NCBI RefSeq assembly: GCF_005860805.1
Contig: NZ_VCEJ01000002.1
Coordinates: 604,375-668,374, forward strand
Direction of reading: 5' to 3'
DNA from: Dyadobacter luticola
GTDB lineage: Bacteria > Bacteroidota > Bacteroidia > Cytophagales > Spirosomataceae
Length of the DNA stretch: 64,000 bases
Shown here in pieces: positions 43,343 through 51,541 of the stretch. Both the position numbers and the translations under genes were made by a program. Each line of letters begins with the position of its first letter. Within the stretch, counting starts at the first letter, position 1. The notes below the pieces were generated by a model that was not told where the DNA came from, ran no database searches, and worked only from the letters and a program-made list of their open reading frames with translations.

Positions 43343-45316
43343 ATGAAAAAGCTCACATTATTCACACTTCTGATTTTCATTTCTTTTACCCCGGTGGTTC
43401 TGGCTGGCGGCATGCCTGCGGATAGCGGGGTTTTTATTTTGCATAAGTTTCAGCAGCGCATTGGGCGGGAGGTTTACCGGGTTTCGGGGGAGAATGGCGC
43501 GATGCGGTATGATGTTGATTTTAAGTTTGTTGATCGCGGGAGTCCGGTGCCGCTTACTGCCATGATTCGCTTGAATGCGGCTTTTGAGCCGGTGGATTTT
43601 TTTGCGGAGGGTAAAACTTCGCGGCTTTCGCAGATCAAAGATTCCATTCACATTGAAAATGGTACCGCATTTGTCTCGGCGGCTGATACGGTTTTTACGC
43701 AAAAAGTAGATAAAAATACATTTCCCATCGACGGGTATTCCCCGGCCACAGCGCAGGAATTGTTGCTGAAATTCTGGAAAAAAAGAGGTCAGCCTGCCCA
43801 CATTACCACCTTGCCAGCGGGCGATTTGCAGATCCTGAAAGACGGAACCGACCAGTTTACCCTCGCCGGGAAGAAAGTCACATTGACGCGATATATGGTC
43901 AGCGGGCTGATCTGGGGCAATGAAATGCTTTGGGCCGATGGCGACGACAACCTTGCGTGCATTCTGACGATCGATGCCGAGGGCGACAAAACCGAGATGG
44001 TGCGGGAGGTTTATGAGCCTTTGCTCGATGAATTTATCAGCCGCGGCGCTGCTTATGGCATGGCCGCTTTTGCCAAAACGATGACCCAAACTGAAAACGC
44101 GAATGTGCCGGTTCTGATCCGCGGAGGCCAGGTGATCGACATAATCAATGGCGTGGCGGCGCAAAATGATGTGCTGATCGAAAACCGGCGAATCAGTAAA
44201 ATCGGTAAAAACCTGACAGCGCCGAAAAACGCAAAGGTGATCGACGCGACCGGAAAAACGGTGCTGCCCGGACTTTGGGACATGCATGCGCATTTCGAGC
44301 AGACGGAGTGGGGGCCGGCCTACCTCGCCGCCGGCGTAACAACCGTGCGTGACTGTGGCAACGAAATCGGCTTCATCGCCGCCACGCAAAAAGCGATCGA
44401 CACCGGCAAAGGAGTCGGCCCGAAGATTTTGATGGCGGGTATCATCGACGGAAAAGGGCCGATCGCATTGGGCGTGATCCAGGCCAATACGCCCGATGAG
44501 GCGATAAAAGCGGTGCGGAATTACAAGGAAAAGGGTTTCGATCAGATCAAAATTTACAGCTCCATCAAGCCTGAAATCCTGAAAGTGATCAGCGACGAAG
44601 CCCACCGCCTGGGCCTGACCGTCACCGGGCACGTGCCGCAGGGCATGAACCTCCGGCAGGCCGCCGGGCTGGGCATGGATATGGTTAACCACCTGCCGTA
44701 TGTCACCCAGCTGATGAAGCGCGACACGTTGCGCAGGATCGATTTTGCGGATACGGCCAGCATTTCGGCGATCGAATTTGTAAAGCAAAAACCCCTTGTA
44801 GTAGACCCGACCATCGGCGTTTACACCTTATGGTCGCGGAGCCTGAGCGAAGATATTACCCTCTCCGAACCCGCATTTTACACGCTACCGCTCACTTTAC
44901 AATCACAATTCAAAAGCACCGGCGTCGATTCCGCGACGGCACGGCGGTACAAGCCTGCATTGGAAAGTATGGGAATGTTGGTCAAAAAACTATACGACCA
45001 GGGCGTGCCGATCGTAGCCGGCACCGACATGGGTTTTCCCGGATACAGCCTGCCACGAGAACTTGAACTCTACGTCGAAGCTGGCCTCACCCCAGCCCAG
45101 GCGCTGAAAACTGCTACGATCACCCCGGCCGAGATCATGGGAAAAGACAAGCAAACCGGCTCAATTGTAGAAGGGAAAGATGCTGATTTGATTATTGTTG
45201 ACGGAAATCCCCTCACCAGAATCAGGGATGTGCGTAATGTGAAGGTGGTGGTAAAGGGTGGGGTTGTTTATGATCCCGGGGTGCTGCATCGGATGGTTGG
45301 GTTTAATGTGAAGTAA
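43343..45316 (+). CDS. Exported amidohydrolase-superfamily protein with extra N-terminal domain
   Basis: 657 residues from MKKLTLFTLLIFISFTPVVLAGG, a Sec signal peptide. Residues about 22-255 form an unrecognised beta-rich domain (FDPVDFFAEGKTS..., MVSGLIWGNEMLWADGDDNLACILTIDAEGDK). The rest is an imidazolonepropionase/prolidase-type amidohydrolase: metal motif H315-A-H317 (GLWDMHAHFEQ), the Lys in FDQIKIYSS (likely carboxylated), the His in TVTGHVPQG, and the Asp in IVAGTDMGFPG. Acts in the periplasm on an amide or cyclic compound, perhaps a dipeptide. The ATG at 43295 lacks a signal, so 43343 is chosen. Followed by a REP element and convergent fucosidase. Confidence 0.88.
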   Translation: MKKLTLFTLLIFISFTPVVLAGGMPADSGVFILHKFQQRIGREVYRVSGENGAMRYDVDFKFVDRGSPVPLTAMIRLNAAFEPVDFFAEGKTSRLSQIKDSIHIENGTAFVSAADTVFTQKVDKNTFPIDGYSPATAQELLLKFWKKRGQPAHITTLPAGDLQILKDGTDQFTLAGKKVTLTRYMVSGLIWGNEMLWADGDDNLACILTIDAEGDKTEMVREVYEPLLDEFISRGAAYGMAAFAKTMTQTENANVPVLIRGGQVIDIINGVAAQNDVLIENRRISKIGKNLTAPKNAKVIDATGKTVLPGLWDMHAHFEQTEWGPAYLAAGVTTVRDCGNEIGFIAATQKAIDTGKGVGPKILMAGIIDGKGPIALGVIQANTPDEAIKAVRNYKEKGFDQIKIYSSIKPEILKVISDEAHRLGLTVTGHVPQGMNLRQAAGLGMDMVNHLPYVTQLMKRDTLRRIDFADTASISAIEFVKQKPLVVDPTIGVYTLWSRSLSEDITLSEPAFYTLPLTLQSQFKSTGVDSATARRYKPALESMGMLVKKLYDQGVPIVAGTDMGFPGYSLPRELELYVEAGLTPAQALKTATITPAEIMGKDKQTGSIVEGKDADLIIVDGNPLTRIRDVRNVKVVVKGGVVYDPGVLHRMVGFNVK

Positions 45317-45327
45317 ATGATGCACTT

Positions 45328-45426
45328 TGTCATGCTGAGCGCAGTCGAAGTACGTCACTGGCTTGGCACATTGCAAAAAGCGTTGTTCTTAACCAGTAGC
45401 GTGCTTCGACTCCGCTCAGCATGACA
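45328..45426. repeat. REP-like long inverted repeat, copy 2
   Basis: Arms at 45328-45354 and 45400-45426 (27 bases, two mismatches), with the same TGAGCG-AGTCGAAG core and ACATTGCAAAAAG loop as the copy at 19493-19593. It sits between two convergent genes, where it may also terminate transcription. Confidence 0.9.
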
Positions 45427-45450
45427 AGTCGATTGGGCGCTTCGCCTTCC

Positions 45451-46806
45451 TCACTGCGCCCCGTCAATCCCCGATTTGGACGTCTTAACTTCCTCCGCCA
45501 CCTTAAACTTTGCCCCAGAAATCTTCAAAACCACCGCATTCGGCCAGGTGCGATTGGTATAAAACCGCTGCCCATTCACCGCGCTCACGGCCAGCCCGAG
45601 CGGCGTAGGTGCTGATTTGATGGATGCGTCGAAATTGTTGACGTACTCTACCAGCTCACTTTTGTAGCCGAGTACTTCCACTTTCGTTTGCGCATTCCCT
45701 TCAATCATTGGGAAGAGAAATTCGCGGCGCTGGCCATATTTCCATTCGTCGTCGCGCTTTTTGGTGATGAAGGCGTAGATATGTTTTTCGTCGTTCGATT
45801 GGATGAACCAGATGTCTTTGTCACGGATGACGGGGAGCGGTTTAACAGCGTATATAGCTTCCCCGTTGGCGAAATTCCAGAGTGCGATTTCCCGCAAAAG
45901 TGCTTCCTGCTCGATCTGGATTTCGCCGTTTGGTTTCGGGCCGACGTTTAGTAGGAAGTTACCGCCTTTCGCGCGGATTTCGATGAGCATGTTGATGATC
46001 TCGGTGCCCGATTTGTGCGGATCGTTGGTGGGTTTGTATTGCCAGTCGGTGCCCATCGTGTAGCAGGCTTCCCAAGGGCGCGGCTGGGCTTTGTCGGGGA
46101 TGTTTTGCTCGGGTGTGTTCATGGCGTCGCGGGTGATCACGAGCTCGGGTTGCAGGCTCCATGCATACTCGCGCAGCCCGTCGCCGGGGCCGTCGAAGAA
46201 CATAATGTCGATTTTGCCGTATTTGGTGAGGAGTTCTTTGATCTGCGCCTTGTCGTATTCCATCAGTTTCGGGTTATTCATCGGAAACTGTCGCTTGTCC
46301 TGCAACCGGCCGAGCGGAATGTTGTTTTGATGAAAAAACAGAAAATCTTCCGGTGAAAAATACAGCCCGATCGCAATGCCCTGCTTGCGGAAAGCGGTGA
46401 TAATCTCCTTCAAAACATCGCGCTTGAAGGGCGTGTTCATGACATTGAACGTCGTCGTTTTGGTATCGAACATGCAAAAACCGGCATGGTGCTTGGTCGT
46501 GAAAACCACATATTTCATCCCTGCCAGTCGTGCCATCGTCGCCCACTCGTCGGGGTCAAATTTTTTGGGGTTGAAAAACGTAGGGAGTTCATTAATATAT
46601 TTTTCTACATACTCATCCGAAGCCCCGGCCAGCGAGTGACTGATCACGGTGCCAAGTGAAACATCCACATTCCAGTGAATGAACATGCCGAAACCCAAGT
46701 CCTGGAACCATTTGACGCGGTCGGGTTTGTTGGTGGTTTGCTGGGCGAATGTTGGGTTCGATATGATTAGGAGTAGTACGAGGATTAGGAGTTGTTTGAG
46801 GCGCAT
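45451..46806 (-). CDS. Alpha-L-fucosidase (GH29), exported
   Basis: Glycoside hydrolase of family 29 that removes alpha-linked fucose. From MRLKQLLILVLLLIISNPTFAQ (Sec signal), 451 residues. GH29 hallmarks: KWFQDLGFGMFIHWNVDVSLGT, the block ARLAGMKYVVFTTKHHAGFCMFDT, IAIGLYFSPEDF, the nucleophile-region IDIMFFDGPGDG, and the C-terminal GGNFLLNVGPKPNGEI. The C-terminal part (about 350-451) is a beta-sandwich. Periplasmic or surface. No SusC/D pair adjoins it here, so it is an isolated enzyme. The ATG at 46848 would put extra residues before the signal. Confidence 0.92.
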   Translation of the reverse strand: MRLKQLLILVLLLIISNPTFAQQTTNKPDRVKWFQDLGFGMFIHWNVDVSLGTVISHSLAGASDEYVEKYINELPTFFNPKKFDPDEWATMARLAGMKYVVFTTKHHAGFCMFDTKTTTFNVMNTPFKRDVLKEIITAFRKQGIAIGLYFSPEDFLFFHQNNIPLGRLQDKRQFPMNNPKLMEYDKAQIKELLTKYGKIDIMFFDGPGDGLREYAWSLQPELVITRDAMNTPEQNIPDKAQPRPWEACYTMGTDWQYKPTNDPHKSGTEIINMLIEIRAKGGNFLLNVGPKPNGEIQIEQEALLREIALWNFANGEAIYAVKPLPVIRDKDIWFIQSNDEKHIYAFITKKRDDEWKYGQRREFLFPMIEGNAQTKVEVLGYKSELVEYVNNFDASIKSAPTPLGLAVSAVNGQRFYTNRTWPNAVVLKISGAKFKVAEEVKTSKSGIDGAQ

Positions 46807-46891
46807 GGAGTGAAATGTGGTTTTTATAAAGATTGGTTTTGGGTGCATTAATACTCTCTTTACCTTAAATTTTCTTAACCTTCATAGAATT

Positions 46892-46958
46892 ATGCATTCT
46901 TGAAATCAAAATATGCATTCTTCGGCATCATCTTTCTGCACATATCCTAATATATTTG
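46892..46958 (+). promoter_or_regulatory. Promoter and direct repeats upstream of the nucleotidyltransferase pair
   Basis: TATATTTG (46951-46958) exactly matches the -7 element and lies 17 bases before the ATG at 46976. ATGCATTCTT appears at 46892-46901 and 46913-46922, 21 bases apart (two helical turns), a good spacing for a dimeric regulator. Confidence 0.6.
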
Positions 46959-46975
46959 ATAAAATCAAAGCGAAA

Positions 46976-47170
46976 ATGGATCGGAAAATTGCAATGGTTA
47001 AGCGGCAGATTGACATGAAAACTGCCGATCAAGCGGATGATGATTTGAGGTACTGGTTAGGCAAAACGCCGCAAGAACGAATTGCGGCGGTGACTTTCCT
47101 GGTGAATCAGCGCTTGAAGCCTTCTGAGCGAATGGATAAGACCTTCTTTACTCAACGAAAAATGAAATAA
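46976..47170 (+). CDS. Small protein (64 aa) paired with the nucleotidyltransferase-fold gene
   Basis: Not recognised as a named family. 64 residues from MDRKIAMVKRQIDMKTADQA; helical and Lys/Arg-rich (QERIAAVTFLVNQRLKPSERMDKTFFTQRKMK). Such small proteins precede DUF6036/AbiEii-type nucleotidyltransferase genes in Bacteroidota, where an antitoxin role has been suggested. Its stop codon overlaps the next start (TAATG), so translation is coupled. The start is set by the -7 box at 46951; the ATG at 46913 lies upstream of that box. Confidence 0.6.
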   Translation: MDRKIAMVKRQIDMKTADQADDDLRYWLGKTPQERIAAVTFLVNQRLKPSERMDKTFFTQRKMK

Positions 47171-47631
47171 TGCAGCTGGCATCGGACTTTGAGGATTTCA
47201 TATCGCTTCTGAACAAACATTCGGTAGAGTATCTTGTCGTCGGAGGATATGCGATGGCATTTCATGGCCGGCCTCGTTTTACAGGTGATCTCGATATCTG
47301 GATTAATATATCCGACCGTAATGCAGAAAAGATGCTTGTGGTTTTGGTTGAGTTTGGCTTCGCTTCATTAGGTTACCAAAAGGATGATTTTTTGAAGGAA
47401 AATATCATTAATCAGATTGGTTATCCCCCACTGAGAATTGACATTCTAACCTCAATAGATGGAGTGACATTCAGCGAGGCAGTTGAGCATCGAAAAGTAA
47501 TTTTAGTAGATTCAATAAAGGTGCCTTTTATTGGCCTCAGCCAGCTCATAGCAAACAAAAAGGCATCTAATAGACCACAAGATATTGCCGATGTAATCGC
47601 ATTAAAATCGAATGACAATGATATCGAATAG
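47170..47631 (+). CDS. Nucleotidyltransferase-fold protein (AbiEii/DUF6036-like)
   Basis: 153-residue nucleotidyltransferase-like protein. The fold motif is VVGGYAMAFHGRPRFTGDLDIWI: G25-G26 then D40-x-D42, the metal-binding pair; a third acidic residue may be in PPLRIDILTSIDG. AbiEii-type toxins add nucleotides to tRNA or other RNAs, and DUF6036 proteins are related. The C-terminal ASNRPQDIADVIALKS is the usual end of the family. Second gene of the coupled pair starting at 46976. DNA is somewhat A+T-rich. Activity is inferred from the motif only. Confidence 0.8.
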   Translation: MQLASDFEDFISLLNKHSVEYLVVGGYAMAFHGRPRFTGDLDIWINISDRNAEKMLVVLVEFGFASLGYQKDDFLKENIINQIGYPPLRIDILTSIDGVTFSEAVEHRKVILVDSIKVPFIGLSQLIANKKASNRPQDIADVIALKSNDNDIE

Positions 47632-47641
47632 CGACACACTT

Positions 47642-48154
47642 ATGATGACCATCAAATCCAGCCTCTGGCAGCAATTCGGCGCCGGCATCAACACCCTAGG
47701 CAACGCCATCGAACGCTGCCCTTTGGAAGTCTGGGAGGATAAAAAACGCTTCTTTTACATTGCGTACCATGCCGTAATCCTGACGGATTATTATCTCACC
47801 ATTCCATCGCCAGAGGAATTTCATGCGATTTTACCCTTCTCTTTCACTGAACCTGATGAAATACCTGACGGCGTTTTGGGGGACATGGTGCCTGACAAGC
47901 ATTACACCCAGCCAGAAATGCTGGGCTATATCGACGAAGTGCGCATTAAATGCCAGAATGTAATTTTCGGATTGACCGAAGAGAAATTAAGCGAGCGCTG
48001 GATCGAGCCGAGCGGGGATATGGATTACGCGGTCTTGGAAATTTTACTTTACAATTTGCGGCATGTTCAACATCACGCCGCGCAGCTGAATATGTTGCTG
48101 AGGCAGGAAGCACATATGCGGTCGGAGTGGGTTTTTCGGGTGGATGAAGATTGA
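47642..48154 (+). CDS. DinB-superfamily protein
   Basis: About 170 residues of the DinB/YfiT-like four-helix bundle, often bacillithiol- or metal-dependent transferases. Conserved His residues appear in AYHAVILTDYYL and, near the C-terminus, in LYNLRHVQHHAAQLNMLLRQ, the family metal-binding HxxxH block. The ATG at 47642 is chosen; an in-frame ATG at 47612 overlaps the previous gene. Not clearly co-regulated with the nucleotidyltransferase pair. Substrate unknown. Confidence 0.8.
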   Translation: MMTIKSSLWQQFGAGINTLGNAIERCPLEVWEDKKRFFYIAYHAVILTDYYLTIPSPEEFHAILPFSFTEPDEIPDGVLGDMVPDKHYTQPEMLGYIDEVRIKCQNVIFGLTEEKLSERWIEPSGDMDYAVLEILLYNLRHVQHHAAQLNMLLRQEAHMRSEWVFRVDED

Positions 48155-48157
48155 AAC

Positions 48158-48664
48158 CTACTTGTAATTGTAATTTAAGGGTTCGAACGTTCTAAGATAA
48201 TATCTGTCTATTTCGCTTTTGTAAGTCTTACTCTTTTGTAAAGTCCCATCTGTACAATTATACACTAAGCTCAGACCAAATTTATGAGCTGCCATGCGAA
48301 GGTTGTGTATAGCGTGTTCTCTTGGCGGAAATTGATTTATATAATAGTCCAGAGCGCCTAATTTAATTAGTGCATCCATGATTATTCCGTCGTTATGGTA
48401 GCGCCATGTCGATGTGAGTATCGGATCTATAAATATCGGGTTGCCAGATTTTCCCATTTCACGTATAACTATTGCATAGCCATTTGATACTGGTATATCT
48501 TTTAAGATTTTTAGAAGAAATATTAAAAGATCCGGTTCGGCTCCTCTCACCATTCGCTTAAAGGCGTTTAAACGAGCCTTTCTTGTATGAGCCGAGAGGC
48601 TAATTACAACTTGGTCGACATCTTCTTGCAGCATATCTGGTTGGATTAAAACCAAATATGACAC
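48158..48664 (-). CDS. Hypothetical protein (168 aa)
   Basis: Not recognised. Soluble 168-residue protein, helical, with a segment suggestive of short HEAT/armadillo-like repeats (AEPDLLIFLLKILKDIPVSNGYAIVIREMG ... GIIMDALIKLGALDYYINQF). No signal peptide. Low G+C codons (TTA, AAT, ATA) differ from the flanking DinB and TlpA genes, a sign of recent acquisition. Convergent with dinB, 3 bases between stops. Confidence 0.6.
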   Translation of the reverse strand: MSYLVLIQPDMLQEDVDQVVISLSAHTRKARLNAFKRMVRGAEPDLLIFLLKILKDIPVSNGYAIVIREMGKSGNPIFIDPILTSTWRYHNDGIIMDALIKLGALDYYINQFPPREHAIHNLRMAAHKFGLSLVYNCTDGTLQKSKTYKSEIDRYYLRTFEPLNYNYK

Positions 48665-48736
48665 CTGCCTACGACTTTAAAATTATTGCTTATTCTATGG
48701 CCGCTGAGACTTATCCTGCGGTTTATGACAAGTAAA

Positions 48737-49297
48737 TTACTTCACCGGCGAATCGGCCATCTTGGTAAAATATCCTAACTGACCCATGCCATCCACAATC
48801 GTCTGAGAAACTTTAAGCCGCCCGGCTTTGTCGAAAATCATGGCGCGGGGGATGAATGTGAGCTTTTGTTCTTTTAAAAAGCGGGAAGATCGGTAGTCTA
48901 ATATGAGATAATTTTCTGTGTAGTCTGTCAGCTTTTCTTGCTCATTTGCTTTTTTCCATTTCTCAACATTGTCGTCGATCGAGAGATAGACAAAAACAAT
49001 GTCTTTGCCTTTTAAAGCTTCGACTAGTTTCGTCGATTCCGGCATGATTTCACGACATGGTCCGCACCAGCTGGCCCAGAAATCGACTACTAGTATTTTT
49101 CCGGCGTGACGTTTTTTGATATCGTCGAATGTTAATTTTTTGCCAGTCATATCAGCCAGGAATATGGAATTGGTATCCTTCTCCGCCTTTAAAATCAAAC
49201 TTGTTTCGCCCGATTTTAACGTATGGATTTTGTCTGTAAAACTAAAACTAAAAATGCTGGAAAGAGCTAAACTAATAACTAACATGAGACACTTCAT
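48737..49297 (-). CDS. TlpA/ResA-type thioredoxin-like protein, exported
   Basis: Periplasmic thiol-disulfide exchange protein of about 186 residues. Signal segment (MKCLMLVISLALSSIFSFSF) and a thioredoxin fold with the active site WASWCGPCREIMPE; the cis-Pro is in LTFIPRAMIFDKAG. A thioredoxin_8/AhpC-TSA insertion (VYLSIDDNVEKWKKANEQEK) is typical of Bacteroidota TlpA-like proteins. Its start lies about 10 bases after the stop of the OmpA-like gene, so they form an operon. Partner proteins unknown. Confidence 0.9.
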   Translation of the reverse strand: MKCLMLVISLALSSIFSFSFTDKIHTLKSGETSLILKAEKDTNSIFLADMTGKKLTFDDIKKRHAGKILVVDFWASWCGPCREIMPESTKLVEALKGKDIVFVYLSIDDNVEKWKKANEQEKLTDYTENYLILDYRSSRFLKEQKLTFIPRAMIFDKAGRLKVSQTIVDGMGQLGYFTKMADSPVK

Positions 49298-49307
49298 ATG
49301 CAATGTA

Positions 49308-50321
49308 TTATTGATTTGACGCCTTGTTGTTATTTACAAATCTCAATTCTACACGCCGGTTTCTAATTTTATTTTCCTCACTATCATTCGCAACTACCGG
49401 CGCATCGGGCCCCTTCCAATCAATTCGAATTTGCCCGGGAGGGACACCATTTGTTTTCATATATTGCTGGACAACGCGTGACCGGTATTCAGAAAGAATC
49501 ATGTTCAGATTTCGCTTCCCAACATTATCAGTGTGGCCGGTGACCTGGGCGATGAGGTTGTGCCGACGCACAAGTTCCTGGCAAATGGAATCCAATGTTA
49601 ACCGGCTGTCTTTTCGAAGCTGGTAGCTGCTTTGATCGAAGTATAATGTTCTCGGCCTCAACATTGTTAGCTGTGTCCGGGAGGAAATGGCTTCGTTAAT
49701 ATCCGATTTTGTATAATGAATTGGCAGGAAATTGAAGCCCTCTTTCAGTACTACTTTTTCACTGCTGGTAGCTGTGAAGTAATTTTCATTCGGAAGATAA
49801 ATACCTTTTGAAAGCGTGTATGGACCGGCTGATATGTAATTCACTTTCAGATTTTTGCGACGGTAACTGTTTAGAATTGGACGGGTTTCCGAAATCTTAC
49901 GAGCACTTTCATCGTCCAATACAATGTGGGATATAATGCTGTCCGGAACGTCATAATGCAGGAAAAGCATGTTGCGCGGAAACAATGTTTCATCGTCTTT
50001 AACTGACTGATCGAAACCCGTTCCAAGCATTGCAACCGTGATTTCAAACGTAGCATCCTGCTCTGGCTTTTGAACAAAATTCACCGGAACACTGCGTGTC
50101 TCAAACCCTTCCGCCTCAAATGTGAGCGATAATGTCGAATCCGGAATCACAAACTTAAATTCACCCGATCTTGCTGCGGTTAACTTTTTCTTACTTGACC
50201 TGAAAACCGCGGTCACATTGCTTTTGACCACGGAATTATCCGCGAGATTATAGCAATGTCCCGTGATTGTAATGTCGGGGGTGGCAAATAGCAGAATCGA
50301 GAGAAGTAATGTTGTGAACAT
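49308..50321 (-). CDS. OmpA-family outer-membrane protein
   Basis: 337 residues with a Sec signal (LLLSILLFATPDITITG). An N-terminal carboxypeptidase-like beta domain is followed by a variable middle and a C-terminal OmpA-like domain (about 230-330): SRLTLDSICQELVRRHNLIAQVTGHTDNVGKRNLNMILSEYRSRVVQQYM, with the peptidoglycan-contact Asp and Arg (NRRVEL). It anchors the outer membrane to peptidoglycan. Upstream of the TlpA-like gene in the same direction. Confidence 0.9.
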   Translation of the reverse strand: MFTTLLLSILLFATPDITITGHCYNLADNSVVKSNVTAVFRSSKKKLTAARSGEFKFVIPDSTLSLTFEAEGFETRSVPVNFVQKPEQDATFEITVAMLGTGFDQSVKDDETLFPRNMLFLHYDVPDSIISHIVLDDESARKISETRPILNSYRRKNLKVNYISAGPYTLSKGIYLPNENYFTATSSEKVVLKEGFNFLPIHYTKSDINEAISSRTQLTMLRPRTLYFDQSSYQLRKDSRLTLDSICQELVRRHNLIAQVTGHTDNVGKRNLNMILSEYRSRVVQQYMKTNGVPPGQIRIDWKGPDAPVVANDSEENKIRNRRVELRFVNNNKASNQ

Positions 50322-50367
50322 TTTTATATTAAAAGAAATAAGAAGTTAGTTCAGATGAAGAAAAGCT

Positions 50368-50832
50368 TCACAATTTCGCCAGCTTGTAATTGATAACATT
50401 TCCGTTTTCTTTTTTTAATCGGATTACATATTGCCCTGCCGGCAAATGCTTAATATCAACCGCTGATTTAATCTGACCGGAAATTTGTTCGACGAGCTTG
50501 CCTTCGAGATTAAAGATTTCAATTTGCTTAAGATTGGCAATATCGTTCGCTCCGATATGGAATTTTTCAGAAACAGGATTTGGGTAAATTCCAGTATTTA
50601 ATTGATTTCCAAGATCGACTTTCACAATCCTGGAATAGGCATAAGTGTCATCAAGGTCGACCATTTTGAGCCGGTAATAATTGGTTTCCGGAGCTGGCCT
50701 TTCGTCGGTAAAGGTATATAAATGCGTCGCGCTGCTTTCGTGCTGGGCTGTTATCCGGTTTATTATCTGCCAGTTTTTGCCGTCGGCGCTTCTTTCGATA
50801 ACAGTCAATAGCACCAGGTAAATTTTTTTCAT
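50368..50832 (-). CDS. Orphan T9SS type A sorting-domain protein (154 aa), likely deletion remnant
   Basis: 154 residues. The start MKKIYLVLLTV looks like the first half of a signal peptide, then continues at once into IERSADGKNWQIINRI..., a segment normally found deep inside cargo proteins just before the C-terminal domain (ERSxDGxxF), followed by the type IX sorting domain (TGIYPNPVSEKFHIGAN ... LEGKLVEQISGQ ... LPAGQYVIRLKKENGNVINYKLAKL). The hydrophobic core is too short for a normal signal. Inferred: an internal deletion joined the signal to the tail. A good -7 box (50861) shows the front end is original. Confidence 0.8.
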   Translation of the reverse strand: MKKIYLVLLTVIERSADGKNWQIINRITAQHESSATHLYTFTDERPAPETNYYRLKMVDLDDTYAYSRIVKVDLGNQLNTGIYPNPVSEKFHIGANDIANLKQIEIFNLEGKLVEQISGQIKSAVDIKHLPAGQYVIRLKKENGNVINYKLAKL

Positions 50833-50860
50833 GGAAGCCTTTAGTTAGTTGTGTATACCA

Positions 50861-50868
50861 CAAATGTA
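50861..50868 (-). promoter_or_regulatory. -7 promoter element of the T9SS-domain gene
   Basis: TACATTTG on the minus strand fits TAnnTTTG, 28 bases before the ATG at 50832. Confidence 0.55.
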
Positions 50869-50932
50869 AGAAGTAACCGTTGTATATTATGATTAATTCA
50901 ACATTAGTTTGTATGTATTTAATTTTCCCTAA

Positions 50933-51538
50933 ATGGTAGGTTCTTCCGTCTACTCCCTAGCCATTATGCCCAGCCTCGACATTGCGGAGCAGGTGCAGGA
51001 AATGAAGCAGCAGTACCGCATCGCGCTTGGCCGCAGCTACGGGAGTGCGAATGCAGATGGGCACATTTCCCTGGATGGATTTGAGGCGGCTGAGGCGGAC
51101 TATCCTCTGGTTTTAGCTGAATATCAGCGGCTTGTTTTGGAGTTGACTGCTTTTGAGATTCGATTTTCCGGATTTGCTGATTTTGATCGGGGGAATTTCT
51201 CGGCCTTTTACATTCAGCTTACCGATGAATCTGCCGCCGCGATCCGGGAGAGGAGTACGGCGGTGATGAAGGGTTTTGATAAAAAACTCAAAAAACAATA
51301 CATGCAGAAGTGGGCCGACGAATCCAAAAACCCGCACATGACCATTGGTCGGAGGCTGACGCGTGAGTGGGTTGCTGTGGCGCATTCCATGTTTACAGAC
51401 TATAATGCCAGCTTTTTGTGCGACGCGTTTGCGATCAGGAAATACAATGAAAAGCGGCGACAGTATGATGTGGTAGACGTACTTCCACTCGCCCGTGAAA
51501 GTACGCCTTTTTTGCAGCTGGATTTATTTCAGCCCTGA
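50933..51538 (+). CDS. 2H phosphoesterase (2'-5' RNA ligase/cyclic phosphodiesterase-like)
   Basis: 201-residue 2H-superfamily enzyme acting on 2'-3' cyclic phosphates or 2'-5' links in RNA. Both histidine motifs are present: H44-I-S46 in DGHISLDGFEA and HMTIGRR in the second half (about residue 140). The N-terminal strand VYSLAIMPSLDIAEQVQEMK is typical, so the ATG at 50933 is kept rather than the internal Met. Cytoplasmic; physiological substrate unknown. Convergent with the GH2 gene, with 3 bases between stops. Confidence 0.85.
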   Translation: MVGSSVYSLAIMPSLDIAEQVQEMKQQYRIALGRSYGSANADGHISLDGFEAAEADYPLVLAEYQRLVLELTAFEIRFSGFADFDRGNFSAFYIQLTDESAAAIRERSTAVMKGFDKKLKKQYMQKWADESKNPHMTIGRRLTREWVAVAHSMFTDYNASFLCDAFAIRKYNEKRRQYDVVDVLPLARESTPFLQLDLFQP

Positions 51539-51541
51539 TTA

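Noticed and set aside
43358-44788. Long minus-strand frame of 476 codons opposite the amidohydrolase
   Set aside because: Antisense to a clear metal-site-bearing gene; its translation is rich in His/Arg/Gln with no domain, as expected for a mirror frame of G+C-rich coding DNA.
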